Counted from the first letter of the stretch, positions 53,352 to 63,173 are shown. The stretch is DNA of 64,000 bases from Leadbetterella sp035299025 (GCA_035299025.1 DATGXK010000007.1:1-64000); one strand, 5' to 3'. Notes: a model not told the origin generated them from the sequence alone. Translations and numbers: made by a program.

Positions 53352-54554
53352 ATGAAGAACTTATTCATTTTCCTCTCACTTTTATTGAGTACCACACTTT
53401 TTGCCCAAGTAGATTTTAGAAAAGAATATTACCCAGCCATTAATCGGGCGGAAATGGCCATCACGAAGGATGATTTTCAAACTGCTTTTACAGAATATCA
53501 AACTGCATTTTTGGCTGTAAAAACACCATTGGCCAGAGATATTTTTAATGCTGTAGCTTGTAAATTTCTTCTGAATGACTTTGAAGGAGCCAAGCCTTTA
53601 CTAATGAAATTGGCGAAGAAGGGAATTATGGCTGAGGATTTAGAAAAGCAAGAGGTCTTTATGTTAGATAATATTAAAGCCCAATGGAATACTTACAAGT
53701 TTCTTTATGAACAAATTCAAAGCCTTCAATATGAAGAGGTAACTGTCAATATCCTAGAGAAGATTAAAAATTTTGATATTACTTACGATTCTTTGAAAGC
53801 AAATTCTTTGATTTTTTATGTAGATAAAAGTGGAAAACACAGTATTCTAACCTATAAGGATTTGAAAAGTAAAAAAGTTGAAAATACGCTGACTCAGGAG
53901 GAAGCGAATATCAAGAATATGAATAATGCCAAAATCAATAAAGAGTTATTTAGTAAAGCACAAATGGCATTTGTAGATTTTGTAATAGAAAATGGATTTG
54001 AAAGTGAGGAAAGTATGTTTGTGAATGACTCTAATTTATTGAGAAATGACTATGCATGGAGTTTTGATAAGCAAAAAGTTCAATTGAATTTTAGGTTTGA
54101 TGGCGGCTATTATGTGGAATATAAACCATTTTCTGAAGTTTCGGATGAAAAGAAGAAAGAGTTTGATTATAAAATTTTAGAATCAGTAAGTCAAGGTAAA
54201 TTACATCGTGATTTGGCATTAAAACTTCTTTTTGGTTACAAGGCAGACAATATATTACGGTTTACAAAAATCAACATCGAGAATATTGAAAACTGTTCAC
54301 TAGAGCTCAAAGAAAAAACTTATTCCTTGTTTTATTATAAAAAAACCGGGCAAAAATTGGATGACGAAAGTCAACGCACACTAGAGGAATTACAGTATGG
54401 AGATAGTAATCTGATATTTGAGAAAGCAAAATATAAAATATTGAAAAACAGTTACTTTTCAATGAGTTCGGATGCTCAAATGGAAGAAACAACTGTACCC
54501 AATTGTGAAATTGCCAGGCAAATTATTGAAAAGGCGAATATAATAAAGGAATAA
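53352..54554 (+). CDS. Secreted protein of the same family, second paralogue
   Basis: 400 residues, signal peptide ending LFAQ. The unit YYPAINRAEMAITKD, TPLARDIFNAVACK, NDFEGAKPLLMKLA is over half identical to that of the upstream gene, while the middle is diverged and lacks the His/Asp cluster. The C-terminus VPNCEIARQIIEKANIIKE is conserved, as is a Cys in the unit near its end (NCSLE). Three Cys positions are shared by both proteins. No enzyme motif. It is convergent with the GNAT-like gene. Confidence 0.78.
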   Translation: MKNLFIFLSLLLSTTLFAQVDFRKEYYPAINRAEMAITKDDFQTAFTEYQTAFLAVKTPLARDIFNAVACKFLLNDFEGAKPLLMKLAKKGIMAEDLEKQEVFMLDNIKAQWNTYKFLYEQIQSLQYEEVTVNILEKIKNFDITYDSLKANSLIFYVDKSGKHSILTYKDLKSKKVENTLTQEEANIKNMNNAKINKELFSKAQMAFVDFVIENGFESEESMFVNDSNLLRNDYAWSFDKQKVQLNFRFDGGYYVEYKPFSEVSDEKKKEFDYKILESVSQGKLHRDLALKLLFGYKADNILRFTKINIENIENCSLELKEKTYSLFYYKKTGQKLDDESQRTLEELQYGDSNLIFEKAKYKILKNSYFSMSSDAQMEETTVPNCEIARQIIEKANIIKE

Positions 54555-54558
54555 CTGA

Positions 54559-55725
54559 TTACACTTCTACCCCAGCTGCGAAAGGGCTGCGTGTTTGCCA
54601 TTCAGACTCTATGTTGCTGTATATTTTTCTCAAGAAAAGCTGAAAACTCCAACTATAGATATGTTTTTTGAAGTAGACATAATTGTAATTTGGTGATGGT
54701 TTTGCACCCAAACTCGCCTTGGCTACATGTGCAGTTCTGCCTAATTCCAAAGATTTTTGTTTGTCCATAATGGCCTTTTCTAAGCCAAATTGAAGAATAT
54801 TGAAGTATAAGTTGTACTTCTTGTTCCATTCATAGTTCAGACCAATATAATGAATTTCCATTTGATGTTTTTCATTATAAATATGGGTGGTAAAAGCCAG
54901 TAGTTCGTTATTTCTAAAGGAACCGTAAATTTTGAGTTTCTCGCCCAAAACTTTCTTCAGGTTTAAAAAATAGCTCTCTGAAATATCTGTTAACTTAAAG
55001 TCTTGGGTGCTGTAAACCTGATTATAAAGCTCAAACATCTGTTTTTTCAAGGTCTCAAGATCATTTGTGCTTAATTCTCTTTTCTCCAATTCGGCTCCTG
55101 CTTCTTGTATTTTGAGGAAACGTTTTCGGTATTTTTTGTCTAAATCTTCAATATAATGTTCTATGGTAAGCCAATCGGAATTAATCGTCATTTCCATGGA
55201 TACGTCTTGCTGAATAGGTGTAAATTTACCCTCACTGAGCAAAGGGGAGTTACATTCTTTAATCAAAATTCCGGCAAAGCCAATTTCTTTTTCTAAACCT
55301 TCAATGTATGTTATGAAAGCCTCAAAAACCTCTTCTTTTGTAAGTCCATTTGCAAAATGATATCCCTCTTGATTTGGTCTGTAAATGTTACCGCATACCA
55401 TGAAGTCCAGACCGCAACTTACATGGGCTATAGACTTAATGACACATTCTAATTTTTGAAAATTCTTGAGAGAGTAACCAATGTTCTTGATTGGAACTTT
55501 TACCTTTTGCAGGTATATATTTCCAGAGAAAATACCATTTTTGAAAACCTTCACGTAATGCCCTTCAATGTTTGTGTTCTGTTCTAGAAAGTGAAGGTTC
55601 TCGCTCAAAAGATGATGCCCGCTCGGTAAAAGTGACTCCCAACTTTCTTGAATTTCAGAAAGTTTACGGTGATGTGTAAAGGTAAATGCTGTGTTTTTTG
55701 ATTTTCTTTTGAATAAGGCGAACAT
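54559..55725 (-). CDS. GNAT-fold acyltransferase-like protein (BioF2-like)
   Basis: 388 residues, no signal peptide. Two GNAT-like halves are apparent: FAGILIKECNSPLL around residues 150-165, and FRNNELLAFTTHIYNEKHQMEIHYIGLNYE, seen as LLAFTTHIYNEKHQM and EIHYIGLNYEWNK, then KSLELGRTAHVAKASLGAKP. The pattern fits the BioF2-like / COG3146 acyltransferase group, some members of which join amino acids to peptidoglycan or lipids. Substrate unknown. Divergent from the metY leader. Confidence 0.75.
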   Translation of the reverse strand: MFALFKRKSKNTAFTFTHHRKLSEIQESWESLLPSGHHLLSENLHFLEQNTNIEGHYVKVFKNGIFSGNIYLQKVKVPIKNIGYSLKNFQKLECVIKSIAHVSCGLDFMVCGNIYRPNQEGYHFANGLTKEEVFEAFITYIEGLEKEIGFAGILIKECNSPLLSEGKFTPIQQDVSMEMTINSDWLTIEHYIEDLDKKYRKRFLKIQEAGAELEKRELSTNDLETLKKQMFELYNQVYSTQDFKLTDISESYFLNLKKVLGEKLKIYGSFRNNELLAFTTHIYNEKHQMEIHYIGLNYEWNKKYNLYFNILQFGLEKAIMDKQKSLELGRTAHVAKASLGAKPSPNYNYVYFKKHIYSWSFQLFLRKIYSNIESEWQTRSPFAAGVEV

Positions 55726-55812
55726 TCAGAAATCGTTTGGTTACGGTTAAATACGAAAACAGTCTTGAAAAAGTTCCATAGCCATACTCCAAGCAAAGAG
55801 ACAAAAAACTTT

Positions 55813-55842
55813 TTTGTTATTTGAAAATCTTTCATAGTTTTG
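55813..55842 (+). promoter_or_regulatory. Promoter of metY
   Basis: TTTG (55813-55816), 18 bases, TAGTTTTG (55835-55842), close to the Bacteroidota consensus. It lies just upstream of the SAM riboswitch, leaving about a 260-base leader. Confidence 0.75.
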
Positions 55843-55883
55843 CATCATCAATTCATTCTTCACTGTTACTAGCTGAATGATTG

Positions 55884-56003
55884 ATTTATAAAGACGAGTG
55901 GAGAGAATAGGCTCTACGAAACTCGGGCAACCTGCCGATACCCATCGAAAAGGTGCCAATACCTACCTAAGCGGCTCAAAGTGGCCATTAGGACTTATAA
56001 ACC
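55884..56003 (+). ncRNA. SAM-I (S-box) riboswitch aptamer
   Basis: The leader of metY contains the S-box core: GAGTGGAGAGA, then CTCGGGCAACCTGCC, AAAGGTGCCAATACCTACC, and the closing TTTATAA (55885-55891) / TTATAAA (55995-56001) stem P1. Size (about 118 nt) and order match SAM-I. It should bind S-adenosylmethionine and reduce metY expression. Confidence 0.88.
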
Positions 56004-56099
56004 AATCAAGCGATTTTTCAAATTCCTGTTGGTTTTACGCTATCTCCGAAAATCGGAGCTGGAATTGCTTTCGAGCAATGCTTTGTTAAACTTTTTTTA
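56000..56099 (+). promoter_or_regulatory. Expression platform of the metY riboswitch
   Basis: AACCAA (56000-56005) and TTGGTT (56029-56034) could pair. Then come hairpins CTCCGA/TCGGAG (56044-56058) and ATTGCT-TTCG-AGCAAT (56064-56079), then GCTTTGTTAAACTTTTTTT. This is consistent with a terminator under SAM, formed in competition with pairing to the P1 strand. Confidence 0.6.
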
Positions 56100-56111
56100 A
56101 TTTTTACAAAC

Positions 56112-57404
56112 ATGTCTGATTTAAGATTTGAAACGCTGCAGCTACATGCAGGACAAGAGATTGACCCCACTACTCAATCAAGAGCGGTGCCGATTTATCA
56201 AACCACAGCCTACCAGTTTAAGAACTCCGAACACGGAGCCAACCTTTTCGCACTAAAAGAATTTGGGAATATCTACACCCGAATCATGAACCCTACCAAC
56301 GATGTTTTTGAGAAACGCTTAGCTGCTTTGGAGGGTGGTGTGGCGGCTTTGGCCATAAGTTCCGGCCATGCGGCACAGTTTATTGCCATCAACAATGTCA
56401 CTACCGTAGGTGATAACTTTGTGACCAGTTCGTTTTTATATGGCGGTACTTTCAACCAGTTCAAGAATTCTTTCAAGAACATCGGTGTGGAGGCAAGGTT
56501 TGCCAAAGGCAATGATTTGGCAAGTTTTGAAGCACTGATAGACGAAAAGACAAAGTTACTTTATGTAGAAACTATCGGAAATCCTGGTCTGAATATTCCT
56601 GATTTTGAAGGTTTTGTGGCTTTAGCCAAGAAATACGATTTACCGCTATTTGTAGATAATACTTTTGGGGCGGGTGGTGCCATTTGTCAACCACTCAAGC
56701 ACGGAGCCCACGTTATAGTAGAGTCGGCAACCAAATGGATTGGTGGACATGGAACAACCATGGGCGGAGTAATTGTTGACGGCGGTACTTTTAATTGGGG
56801 AAATGGCAAATATCCACAATTTACTGCTCCATCGCCAAGCTATGGAGGTTTGGTTTTGAATGACGTTTTTGGAATCGGCGGACCATTCGGAAATATTCAG
56901 TTTATCATCCGTTGCAGGGTAGAAGGCCTTAGAGACTGGGGTCCTTCACAGTCGCCATTTAATTCATTTTTATTGCTTCAAGGTTTAGAAACCCTCACTT
57001 TGAGAGTGGAAAGAACTTGTGAAAACGCTCTGGCATTGGCAAAATGGCTTGATGCACATGAGGAAGTGGAGTCTGTAACCTATCCAGGATTGGAAAGTCA
57101 TTCTTCGCATGAGTTGGCCAAAAAATATCTTACCAGAGGATTCGGCGGTGTGTTGTCATTCAAACTTAAGGGTGGAAGAGACAGAGCAGAGAAATTCGTG
57201 AATAGTCTAAAACTTATTTCTCATTTGGCCAATGTGGGTGACGCCAAAACTTTAATCATACATCCAGCATCTACCACGCACTCACAATTGTCTGAGGCGG
57301 AGCAGTTGACTGCTGGTGTTGACCCAAATTTGTTGAGAATATCATTAGGTATTGAGCATATTGAAGATATCAAGGGCGATATTGTTTCGGCTCTAAGTTG
57401 TTGA
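56112..57404 (+). CDS. metY: O-acetylhomoserine aminocarboxypropyltransferase
   Basis: 430 residues. Family markers: YQTTAYQFKNSEHGANLFALKEFGNIYTRIMNPT (seen as YQTTAYQFKNSEH, GNIYTRIMNPTND), EGGVAALAISSGHAAQ, VDNTFGAGG and the PLP lysine SATKWIGGHGT. It makes homocysteine from O-acetylhomoserine and sulfide. It is under the SAM-I riboswitch, with metX downstream after a hairpin. Confidence 0.97.
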   Translation: MSDLRFETLQLHAGQEIDPTTQSRAVPIYQTTAYQFKNSEHGANLFALKEFGNIYTRIMNPTNDVFEKRLAALEGGVAALAISSGHAAQFIAINNVTTVGDNFVTSSFLYGGTFNQFKNSFKNIGVEARFAKGNDLASFEALIDEKTKLLYVETIGNPGLNIPDFEGFVALAKKYDLPLFVDNTFGAGGAICQPLKHGAHVIVESATKWIGGHGTTMGGVIVDGGTFNWGNGKYPQFTAPSPSYGGLVLNDVFGIGGPFGNIQFIIRCRVEGLRDWGPSQSPFNSFLLLQGLETLTLRVERTCENALALAKWLDAHEEVESVTYPGLESHSSHELAKKYLTRGFGGVLSFKLKGGRDRAEKFVNSLKLISHLANVGDAKTLIIHPASTTHSQLSEAEQLTAGVDPNLLRISLGIEHIEDIKGDIVSALSC

Positions 57405-57413
57405 ACTTAAGTA

Positions 57414-57445
57414 GAATCCCCATTAATTGGGGATTCATTTTATAT
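57414..57445 (+). terminator. Hairpin between metY and metX
   Basis: GAATCCCC (57414-57421) / GGGGATTC (57429-57436) is followed by a T-rich tract. It may end metY transcription or only reduce reading into metX. Confidence 0.75.
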
Positions 57446-57470
57446 TTTTTGTTTTGAATTTTTGCTAAAA

Positions 57471-58490
57471 ATGGTTAAAAATCATTTGTTTAAGTTTCAG
57501 GCTCCATTTCATTTAGAAAGTGGAGAATGGCTACCGGAACTAGAACTTGCTTATACAACTTATGGTGAGTTAAACGCCGATAAGTCTAATGTGGTGTGGG
57601 TTTGTCATGCTTTTACAGGCAATGCCAATCCGTCAGATTGGTGGAGTGGGCTAATAGGAGAGAAAAGGCTTTTTAATCCGAAGGATTATTTTGTGATTTG
57701 TGTTAATGTACTAGGCTCTCACTACGGTTCTACCAATGCTCTAAGCATCAATCCGCTTACTGGTCAGCAATATTTTCACGATTTTCCATTTGTAAGTATC
57801 AGAGATGTTGTGAATTCTTTGATATTGCTTCGTAAACAACTAGAAATAAATTCTATAGCCTACCTTTTGGGAGGTTCTTTGGGTGGACAGCAAGCTTTAG
57901 AATGGTCTGTAATAGAGCCGGAAGTTATTCAGAAACAAATACTTTTTTCCACAAATGCCATACATTCTCCGTGGGGAATTGCCTTCAACGAGAGCCAGCG
58001 GATGGCCATTGCCAACGACCCCACTTGGGAATCAAGTACGCCAGATGCAGGTATGGATGGCATGAAAGTAGCCCGAGCTATTGCCTTACTTTCGTATAGA
58101 AACTACGAGACTTACAATCGGACACAGTCTCGAGATGCGGGTCAAGTAGATTTTTTTAGAGCCAATACTTATCAAAATTATCAGGGCGAGAAACTTTTGA
58201 AGCGTTTTAATGCTTACTCGTACTGGACTCTGTCAAAAATGTTCGATTCGCACGACGTAGGTAGAAATAGGGGTGGTGTGCAAAAAGCTTTGGAGACTGT
58301 TTCTGCCAAGACATTGGTGATTGGTATTACCTCAGATATTTTGTTTCCGCCAATAGAGCAAGATCGAATAGCTCAGTACACTCCAGGTGCCAAATATGTG
58401 GAGATTGACTCCACTTACGGTCACGACGGTTTTTTAATAGAATTTGAGGCCATGACCAACGCAATAATGGACTGGGAGAAAGGAAATTAA
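57471..58490 (+). CDS. metX: Homoserine O-acetyltransferase
   Basis: 339 residues from ATG at 57471. Alpha/beta hydrolase with the nucleophile in GGSLGGQQ, the acid in GITSDILFPP and His in TYGHDGFLIEF. CHAFTGNANPSDWW and GSHYGSTNALS are the MetX hallmarks. It makes O-acetylhomoserine, the substrate of MetY next to it. Both use homoserine-derived carbon for methionine. A TTG nine bases upstream is not needed as start. Confidence 0.95.
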   Translation: MVKNHLFKFQAPFHLESGEWLPELELAYTTYGELNADKSNVVWVCHAFTGNANPSDWWSGLIGEKRLFNPKDYFVICVNVLGSHYGSTNALSINPLTGQQYFHDFPFVSIRDVVNSLILLRKQLEINSIAYLLGGSLGGQQALEWSVIEPEVIQKQILFSTNAIHSPWGIAFNESQRMAIANDPTWESSTPDAGMDGMKVARAIALLSYRNYETYNRTQSRDAGQVDFFRANTYQNYQGEKLLKRFNAYSYWTLSKMFDSHDVGRNRGGVQKALETVSAKTLVIGITSDILFPPIEQDRIAQYTPGAKYVEIDSTYGHDGFLIEFEAMTNAIMDWEKGN

Positions 58491-58683
58491 GTGGTTATAA
58501 TTGTCATTTATATTCTATTTTTTTAATTTTAAAAAGAACTCCACTTTTGGTAAATAGTACATTTCTGAGTTTTTGGTGAACTCTTTGGTCTTAATTGAGC
58601 ATTATTGTACCTCAACATTTGAATGAATTGGTAGATTGTTTGTTACTTTGTGAATTGTATTTGTGCAAGATTTAAATCTCATT

Positions 58684-59436
58684 ATGAATAAAATAGCGTT
58701 GATTACAGGAGCTTCTTCGGGTATTGGAGCGGCTACAGCCGAGGCCTTGGCTGCCAGTGGAATAGATCTCATACTTTGCGGTAGAAGACCAGATAAACTC
58801 TCCGAACTCAGCAATAAACTTTCCTCAAAAGTGAAAACGCATCTATTGATTTTTGACGTGAGTGATTATGATGCGGCAAAAACGGCACTAGAATCATTGC
58901 CAGCGGAGTGGAAAAATATTGATATTTTAATCAACAACGCAGGCAATGCCCATGGATTATCCTCTATTCAAGACGGCGATGTTACAGATTGGCAAATGAT
59001 GATTGGGAGCAACATAAACGGGCTTTTGTATGTCTCAAAACTGGTGTTGCCGGGTATGGTAGAGCGTAAATCTGGACATGTTGTAAACCTTAGTTCGGTG
59101 GCGGGGAAACAGACTTACGAAAACGGAACGGTGTATTGTGCCACAAAGAAGAGTGTCGAAGCCATCAGTGAGGGTATGCGGTTAGACCTGACCAAGCATG
59201 GTATAAAAGTAACCAACATTGCACCAGGGGCAGTAGAAACGGAGTTTTCCGTTGTTAGATTTAAAGGAGATGCAGAGCGGGCAGCCAAAGTTTACGAGGG
59301 TTTTGCGGCCTTGACCGCCGGAGATATTGCCAATGCCATTCATTACTGTGTTACTGCTCCCGAGCACGTAACCATAGCCGATATGACCATTTATGCCAAG
59401 GCTCAGGCCGGCCCGACAACCGTTTATCGCAACTAG
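58684..59436 (+). CDS. SDR family NAD(P)-dependent oxidoreductase
   Basis: 250 residues, classical short-chain dehydrogenase. GASSGIGAATAEALA binds the cofactor, NNAG is present, and the catalytic set is Ser (NLSSVAG), Tyr and Lys in YCATKKSVE. LCGRRPDKL after the second strand suggests NADPH preference. Close to YdfG-like 3-hydroxy acid dehydrogenases, but the substrate is open. Followed 15 bases later by the FAD/Fe-S dehydrogenase. Confidence 0.92.
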   Translation: MNKIALITGASSGIGAATAEALAASGIDLILCGRRPDKLSELSNKLSSKVKTHLLIFDVSDYDAAKTALESLPAEWKNIDILINNAGNAHGLSSIQDGDVTDWQMMIGSNINGLLYVSKLVLPGMVERKSGHVVNLSSVAGKQTYENGTVYCATKKSVEAISEGMRLDLTKHGIKVTNIAPGAVETEFSVVRFKGDAERAAKVYEGFAALTAGDIANAIHYCVTAPEHVTIADMTIYAKAQAGPTTVYRN

Positions 59437-59451
59437 AAAACAGCACATATA

Positions 59452-62271
59452 ATGGCTCTTGGCAACGACCTCAGGAATATTCTTTCACCCGAAAAGGTAA
59501 AGGATAAGTATATTGATTTGGTATCTTATGCCTCAGATGCAGGCTTTTACTATCTAGTGCCCAAGGCCGTTGTTCAACCGAGTACTGAGGCAGAAATAAT
59601 AAGTTTGCTTGCTTATACTCAAAAAAACAACTTTCCAATTGTATTTCGGGGAGGAGGAACGAGCCTATCTGGCCAATGTATCACAGATGGTATATTGGTA
59701 GATTTGGGTAAGTTTTGGAATAAAGTTTCGGTAGAAGATAATTCAGAAACAGTAAGAGTGCAGCCTGGTATAACTGGTGCTATGGTCAATGCCCATTTGA
59801 AGAAATATCAAAAGAAAATTGGTCCAGACCCCTCAAGTATCAATGCCGCTATGATGGGCGGTATCCTGTCTAACAATGCCAGTGGTATGTGTTGTGGAGT
59901 GTCTCAAAATTCCTATCATACAGTTAAGTTCATCAAGTTCATATTGCCAAATGGTACAGTATACTCTACTGAACTTGCAAAGGATTACGAGCGATTTGAG
60001 GAGGAGAATAGAGATTTGTTTCAAGAGATTTTGGCTTTGAAAAACCAAATTGTTTCTAATGAGCCGCTTCAAAAAAAAATAAGAGAAAAGTACAAAACCA
60101 AAAATACGGTCGGTTATTCTCTCAATGCATTTCTTGATTTTGAGCATCCTTTTGACATATTTGCACACTTGCTTATCGGAGGAGAAGGAACTTTGGCTTT
60201 CATTGCAGAGGCCGTAATGAATACAGTAAACGACCTGCCTCATAAATCCACCGGATTACTTTATTTTGACGATATCTTTTCTGCGTGTCAGGCCATTGAA
60301 CCACTAATAGAATCAGGTGCAGCCATGGTAGAACTCATGGACAGGGCATCTTTAAGGTCGGTTCAAGACTTAGATGGAATGCCCCCGATTGTAAAGGATT
60401 TGCCCATTTCTGCGGCCGCACTTTTGGTAGAGTTTCAAGCGGTAAATCCTGAAGGACTAGATGAAATGGTGGCGGAATTCTCGAAAAAGCTATCACAATT
60501 TCATTTGTTGGAAGTTCCCGAGTTCACAAAAGCTCCCAAACAGCAGGCATTTTATTGGAAAGTTCGCAAGGGTCTTTTTCCGGCTGTGGGTGCTGTAAGA
60601 GCCAGTGGAACTACCGTTATTTTAGAAGACGTAGCCTTTCCAGTGGCAAATTTGGGAAATGCCATTGTCGATATTCAGGCTCTATTTAAGAAATTTGATT
60701 ATACCAATGGCATTATTTTCGGCCATGCCAAAGACGGAAACATCCACTTTGTGGTCACTCAGGCCTTTGACTCTCCGGAAGAAATAAACCGCTATGACCT
60801 TTTTATTAGAGACGTTGTAGATTTGGTTGTAAAAAAATACAATGGGAGTTTAAAAGCCGAGCATGGCACTGGCCGTAATATGGCACCTTTTGTGGCTACA
60901 GAGTGGGGGCAAGAGGCTTATGAGATTATGAAAAAACTCAAAAAGGCCGTTGATCCGTTAAATTTACTCAATCCCGGTGTAATCATTAATGGTAATGCAG
61001 AAGCTCATATTCACCACCTCAAAAAAATGCCAAAAGTAGAAAGTGAGGTAAATAGGTGTATAGAATGCGGTTTTTGCGAGCCGAATTGTCCAAGCAAAAA
61101 TTATACTTCTTCGCCGCGTAGGCGTATCGTTACACGACGGGTTTTAGAAAATCTCAAGGCAGAAGGTAAAACAGAGGAATACAATCTTTTGGTAAACCAA
61201 TTTCAGTTTAACGGACTAGATACTTGTGCGGTGGATGGCCTCTGTGCCGTAAATTGTCCAGTTGATATCAATACGGGCGATTTAGTAAAAAAACTAAGAG
61301 TAAAGAATCATTCAAAAATCGAAGAAAAACTGGCTTTTTTTGCGGCTAAAAATTTTGGTTTTGTAGTTGATACGGTCAAACTGGGTATCAACATGAGCCA
61401 CGGAATAAATCGGCTTTTTGGGAAAAATACCATGAAGTCTACTACTAAAATGCTTCACAAATGGAATAGTTCGGTACCCAATTGGTCTGAGCAAATTCCT
61501 GAGGTACCTGAGTTTACTCTTTTGAATCTAGAAACTTCGCTCAACGGCAAAACTGTGATTTACTTTCCATCGTGCATTACCCGCATGGTGGGCACTTATG
61601 CTCACAAGGACAAAAACTTGATGCAGACTTTTTACAGTATTTGTGAAAAGTCAAATATAAACATTGAGGTACTCACAGATATTCAAAACGCATGTTGTGG
61701 ACAGATTTTTTCATCCAAAGGTTACACAAATGCATTTGAATATACGGCCAATGATATTTTGGAAAAAATGTGGAAGAGCTCTCAGGAAGGGGAATTTCCT
61801 GTAGTTATAGATGTAAGTTCTTGTCAGTACACGCTCAAAAGCATTTTTCCTGTTCTTTCACCAGAAAACAAGACCAAGTTTTTTAAATTAAAAATCTTAG
61901 ACAGCATAGATTTTATACATGAATTTATATTGCCCAACCTGCCGGCCAAAGTGAAGAAAGGCCAAGTAGTCCTACATCCGGTTTGTTCTTTGCAAAAACT
62001 GAAGACGCACGATAAATTTGTAGAAATAGCTAATGCTTATGCCGAAAAAGTGATCGTTCCGCTCAATTCAGGCTGTTGTGGAATGGCCGGCGATAGGGGT
62101 TTTTTAGTGCCGGGTCTGACAGCCTCTGCCACTTTTGAAGAGGCCAAAGAGGTAAAGGAGTGCAACGCTGAGGGGTATTATTCTTCGACAAAAACCTGCG
62201 AAATGGCCATGAGCGAAGCCGTAGGAGCCAATTACGAATCTATCCTTTATTTGATAGACGAGGCTATTTGA
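59452..62271 (+). CDS. FAD-binding and (Fe-S)-binding dehydrogenase (D-lactate/2-hydroxyacid type)
   Basis: 939 residues, a natural fusion. FAD_binding_4 domain (RGGGTSLSGQCITDG near residue 65-80), FAD-oxidase C-terminal domain to about 530, two 4Fe-4S motifs CIECGFCEPNCP (about 537) and CAVDGLCAVNCP (about 590), then two CCG domains with NACCGQIFSS and SGCCGMAGDRG. The design is like D-lactate dehydrogenase of Dld-II/YdiJ type. Substrate is a D-2-hydroxy acid by inference. Membrane association is likely through a quinone partner. Confidence 0.9.
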   Translation: MALGNDLRNILSPEKVKDKYIDLVSYASDAGFYYLVPKAVVQPSTEAEIISLLAYTQKNNFPIVFRGGGTSLSGQCITDGILVDLGKFWNKVSVEDNSETVRVQPGITGAMVNAHLKKYQKKIGPDPSSINAAMMGGILSNNASGMCCGVSQNSYHTVKFIKFILPNGTVYSTELAKDYERFEEENRDLFQEILALKNQIVSNEPLQKKIREKYKTKNTVGYSLNAFLDFEHPFDIFAHLLIGGEGTLAFIAEAVMNTVNDLPHKSTGLLYFDDIFSACQAIEPLIESGAAMVELMDRASLRSVQDLDGMPPIVKDLPISAAALLVEFQAVNPEGLDEMVAEFSKKLSQFHLLEVPEFTKAPKQQAFYWKVRKGLFPAVGAVRASGTTVILEDVAFPVANLGNAIVDIQALFKKFDYTNGIIFGHAKDGNIHFVVTQAFDSPEEINRYDLFIRDVVDLVVKKYNGSLKAEHGTGRNMAPFVATEWGQEAYEIMKKLKKAVDPLNLLNPGVIINGNAEAHIHHLKKMPKVESEVNRCIECGFCEPNCPSKNYTSSPRRRIVTRRVLENLKAEGKTEEYNLLVNQFQFNGLDTCAVDGLCAVNCPVDINTGDLVKKLRVKNHSKIEEKLAFFAAKNFGFVVDTVKLGINMSHGINRLFGKNTMKSTTKMLHKWNSSVPNWSEQIPEVPEFTLLNLETSLNGKTVIYFPSCITRMVGTYAHKDKNLMQTFYSICEKSNINIEVLTDIQNACCGQIFSSKGYTNAFEYTANDILEKMWKSSQEGEFPVVIDVSSCQYTLKSIFPVLSPENKTKFFKLKILDSIDFIHEFILPNLPAKVKKGQVVLHPVCSLQKLKTHDKFVEIANAYAEKVIVPLNSGCCGMAGDRGFLVPGLTASATFEEAKEVKECNAEGYYSSTKTCEMAMSEAVGANYESILYLIDEAI

Positions 62272-62349
62272 ATTGTACCTGATTTGCTCAAACACAACCT
62301 CAGTCATAAGTTCAATTGTCTCCGTCAGGTCGTAGCGTATCTAAAAATG

Positions 62350-62376
62350 AAAAAGACGAGCACAACTCGTCTTTTT
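62350..62376 (+). terminator. Terminator after the FAD/Fe-S dehydrogenase
   Basis: A 10-bp stem AAAAGACGAG / CTCGTCTTTT with loop CACAA, T-run, about 80 bases past the stop. Confidence 0.85.
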
Positions 62377-62883
62377 GCATAATTTACTCCCTAATTAACC
62401 ATAATTATGTGCTACCTATTCATAATTTCAAGATTGTTTTGACCCAGGCCTCAAGGTTTGACGGAAGGTCAAACTGAGATTACTCTATTTTTTGTTTGAG
62501 TTTAGTTTGCGAAATCAGATACAAGAGATTTCTATCTTCTTTCTTTTTTGCAATAGCATTTTTCAATTTATTCAGCTCTCATGTTTTATTTATTTCAATT
62601 CTCTGATTCTCCAAAAAATTGCAACCTCGTCCTAAATATTATTTGCCAGACTTAGTAAGACTCACAAATTTTACCATGTGTTTTTAGGTAAGAAACCATT
62701 TTGATCTAGAATGGATTTTCGTTTGTCTTGGTAAAAATCAAAGCTTTTTTGCATACTTTCTCAATATCATTAATTAACGATTTTTCATATTCAACAATAG
62801 ACTTTTTTAATTAGTGTTTCTGAACGAAAGAGGTTGGTAATTCTTAGCTTTTTCGTTGTAAGTTTACCAACCGAATTCGATTT

Positions 62884-62917
62884 AAAACTACGATTGATTG
62901 TATTCAATCGTAGTTTT
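62884..62917. terminator. Orphan 14-bp hairpin, terminator-like
   Basis: AAAACTACGATTGA / TCAATCGTAGTTTT, perfect, loop TTGTAT. It has A- and T-tracts, so it resembles a bidirectional terminator, but no gene ends beside it on either strand. Confidence 0.6.
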
Positions 62918-63173
62918 GATCGTCGGATAATTAGTATTCTTTTTTTTGGAAATCACGTTGATAATCTACTTGCCAAACCTGTGCCAAATATGGAGGTTTT
63001 TTCTAATACTTATCAAACGGATACATCTCGGGAAGTTCGATCTTTTGAGGTCCTTTCTATTTAGTCCAGAAAACCAAGAGTGTTTTTTTTCGATAAAAAA
63101 GTAACAGCTGACGTCTTTTCTAGTGTTGCGTCTTTTCTATTCATCTTTTCAAACCCCTTTATTTATATTTAAT

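Noticed and set aside
62834..63064. 76-codon frame upstream of pheT
   Set aside because: It runs through the perfect hairpin at 62884-62917 and has no family resemblance.
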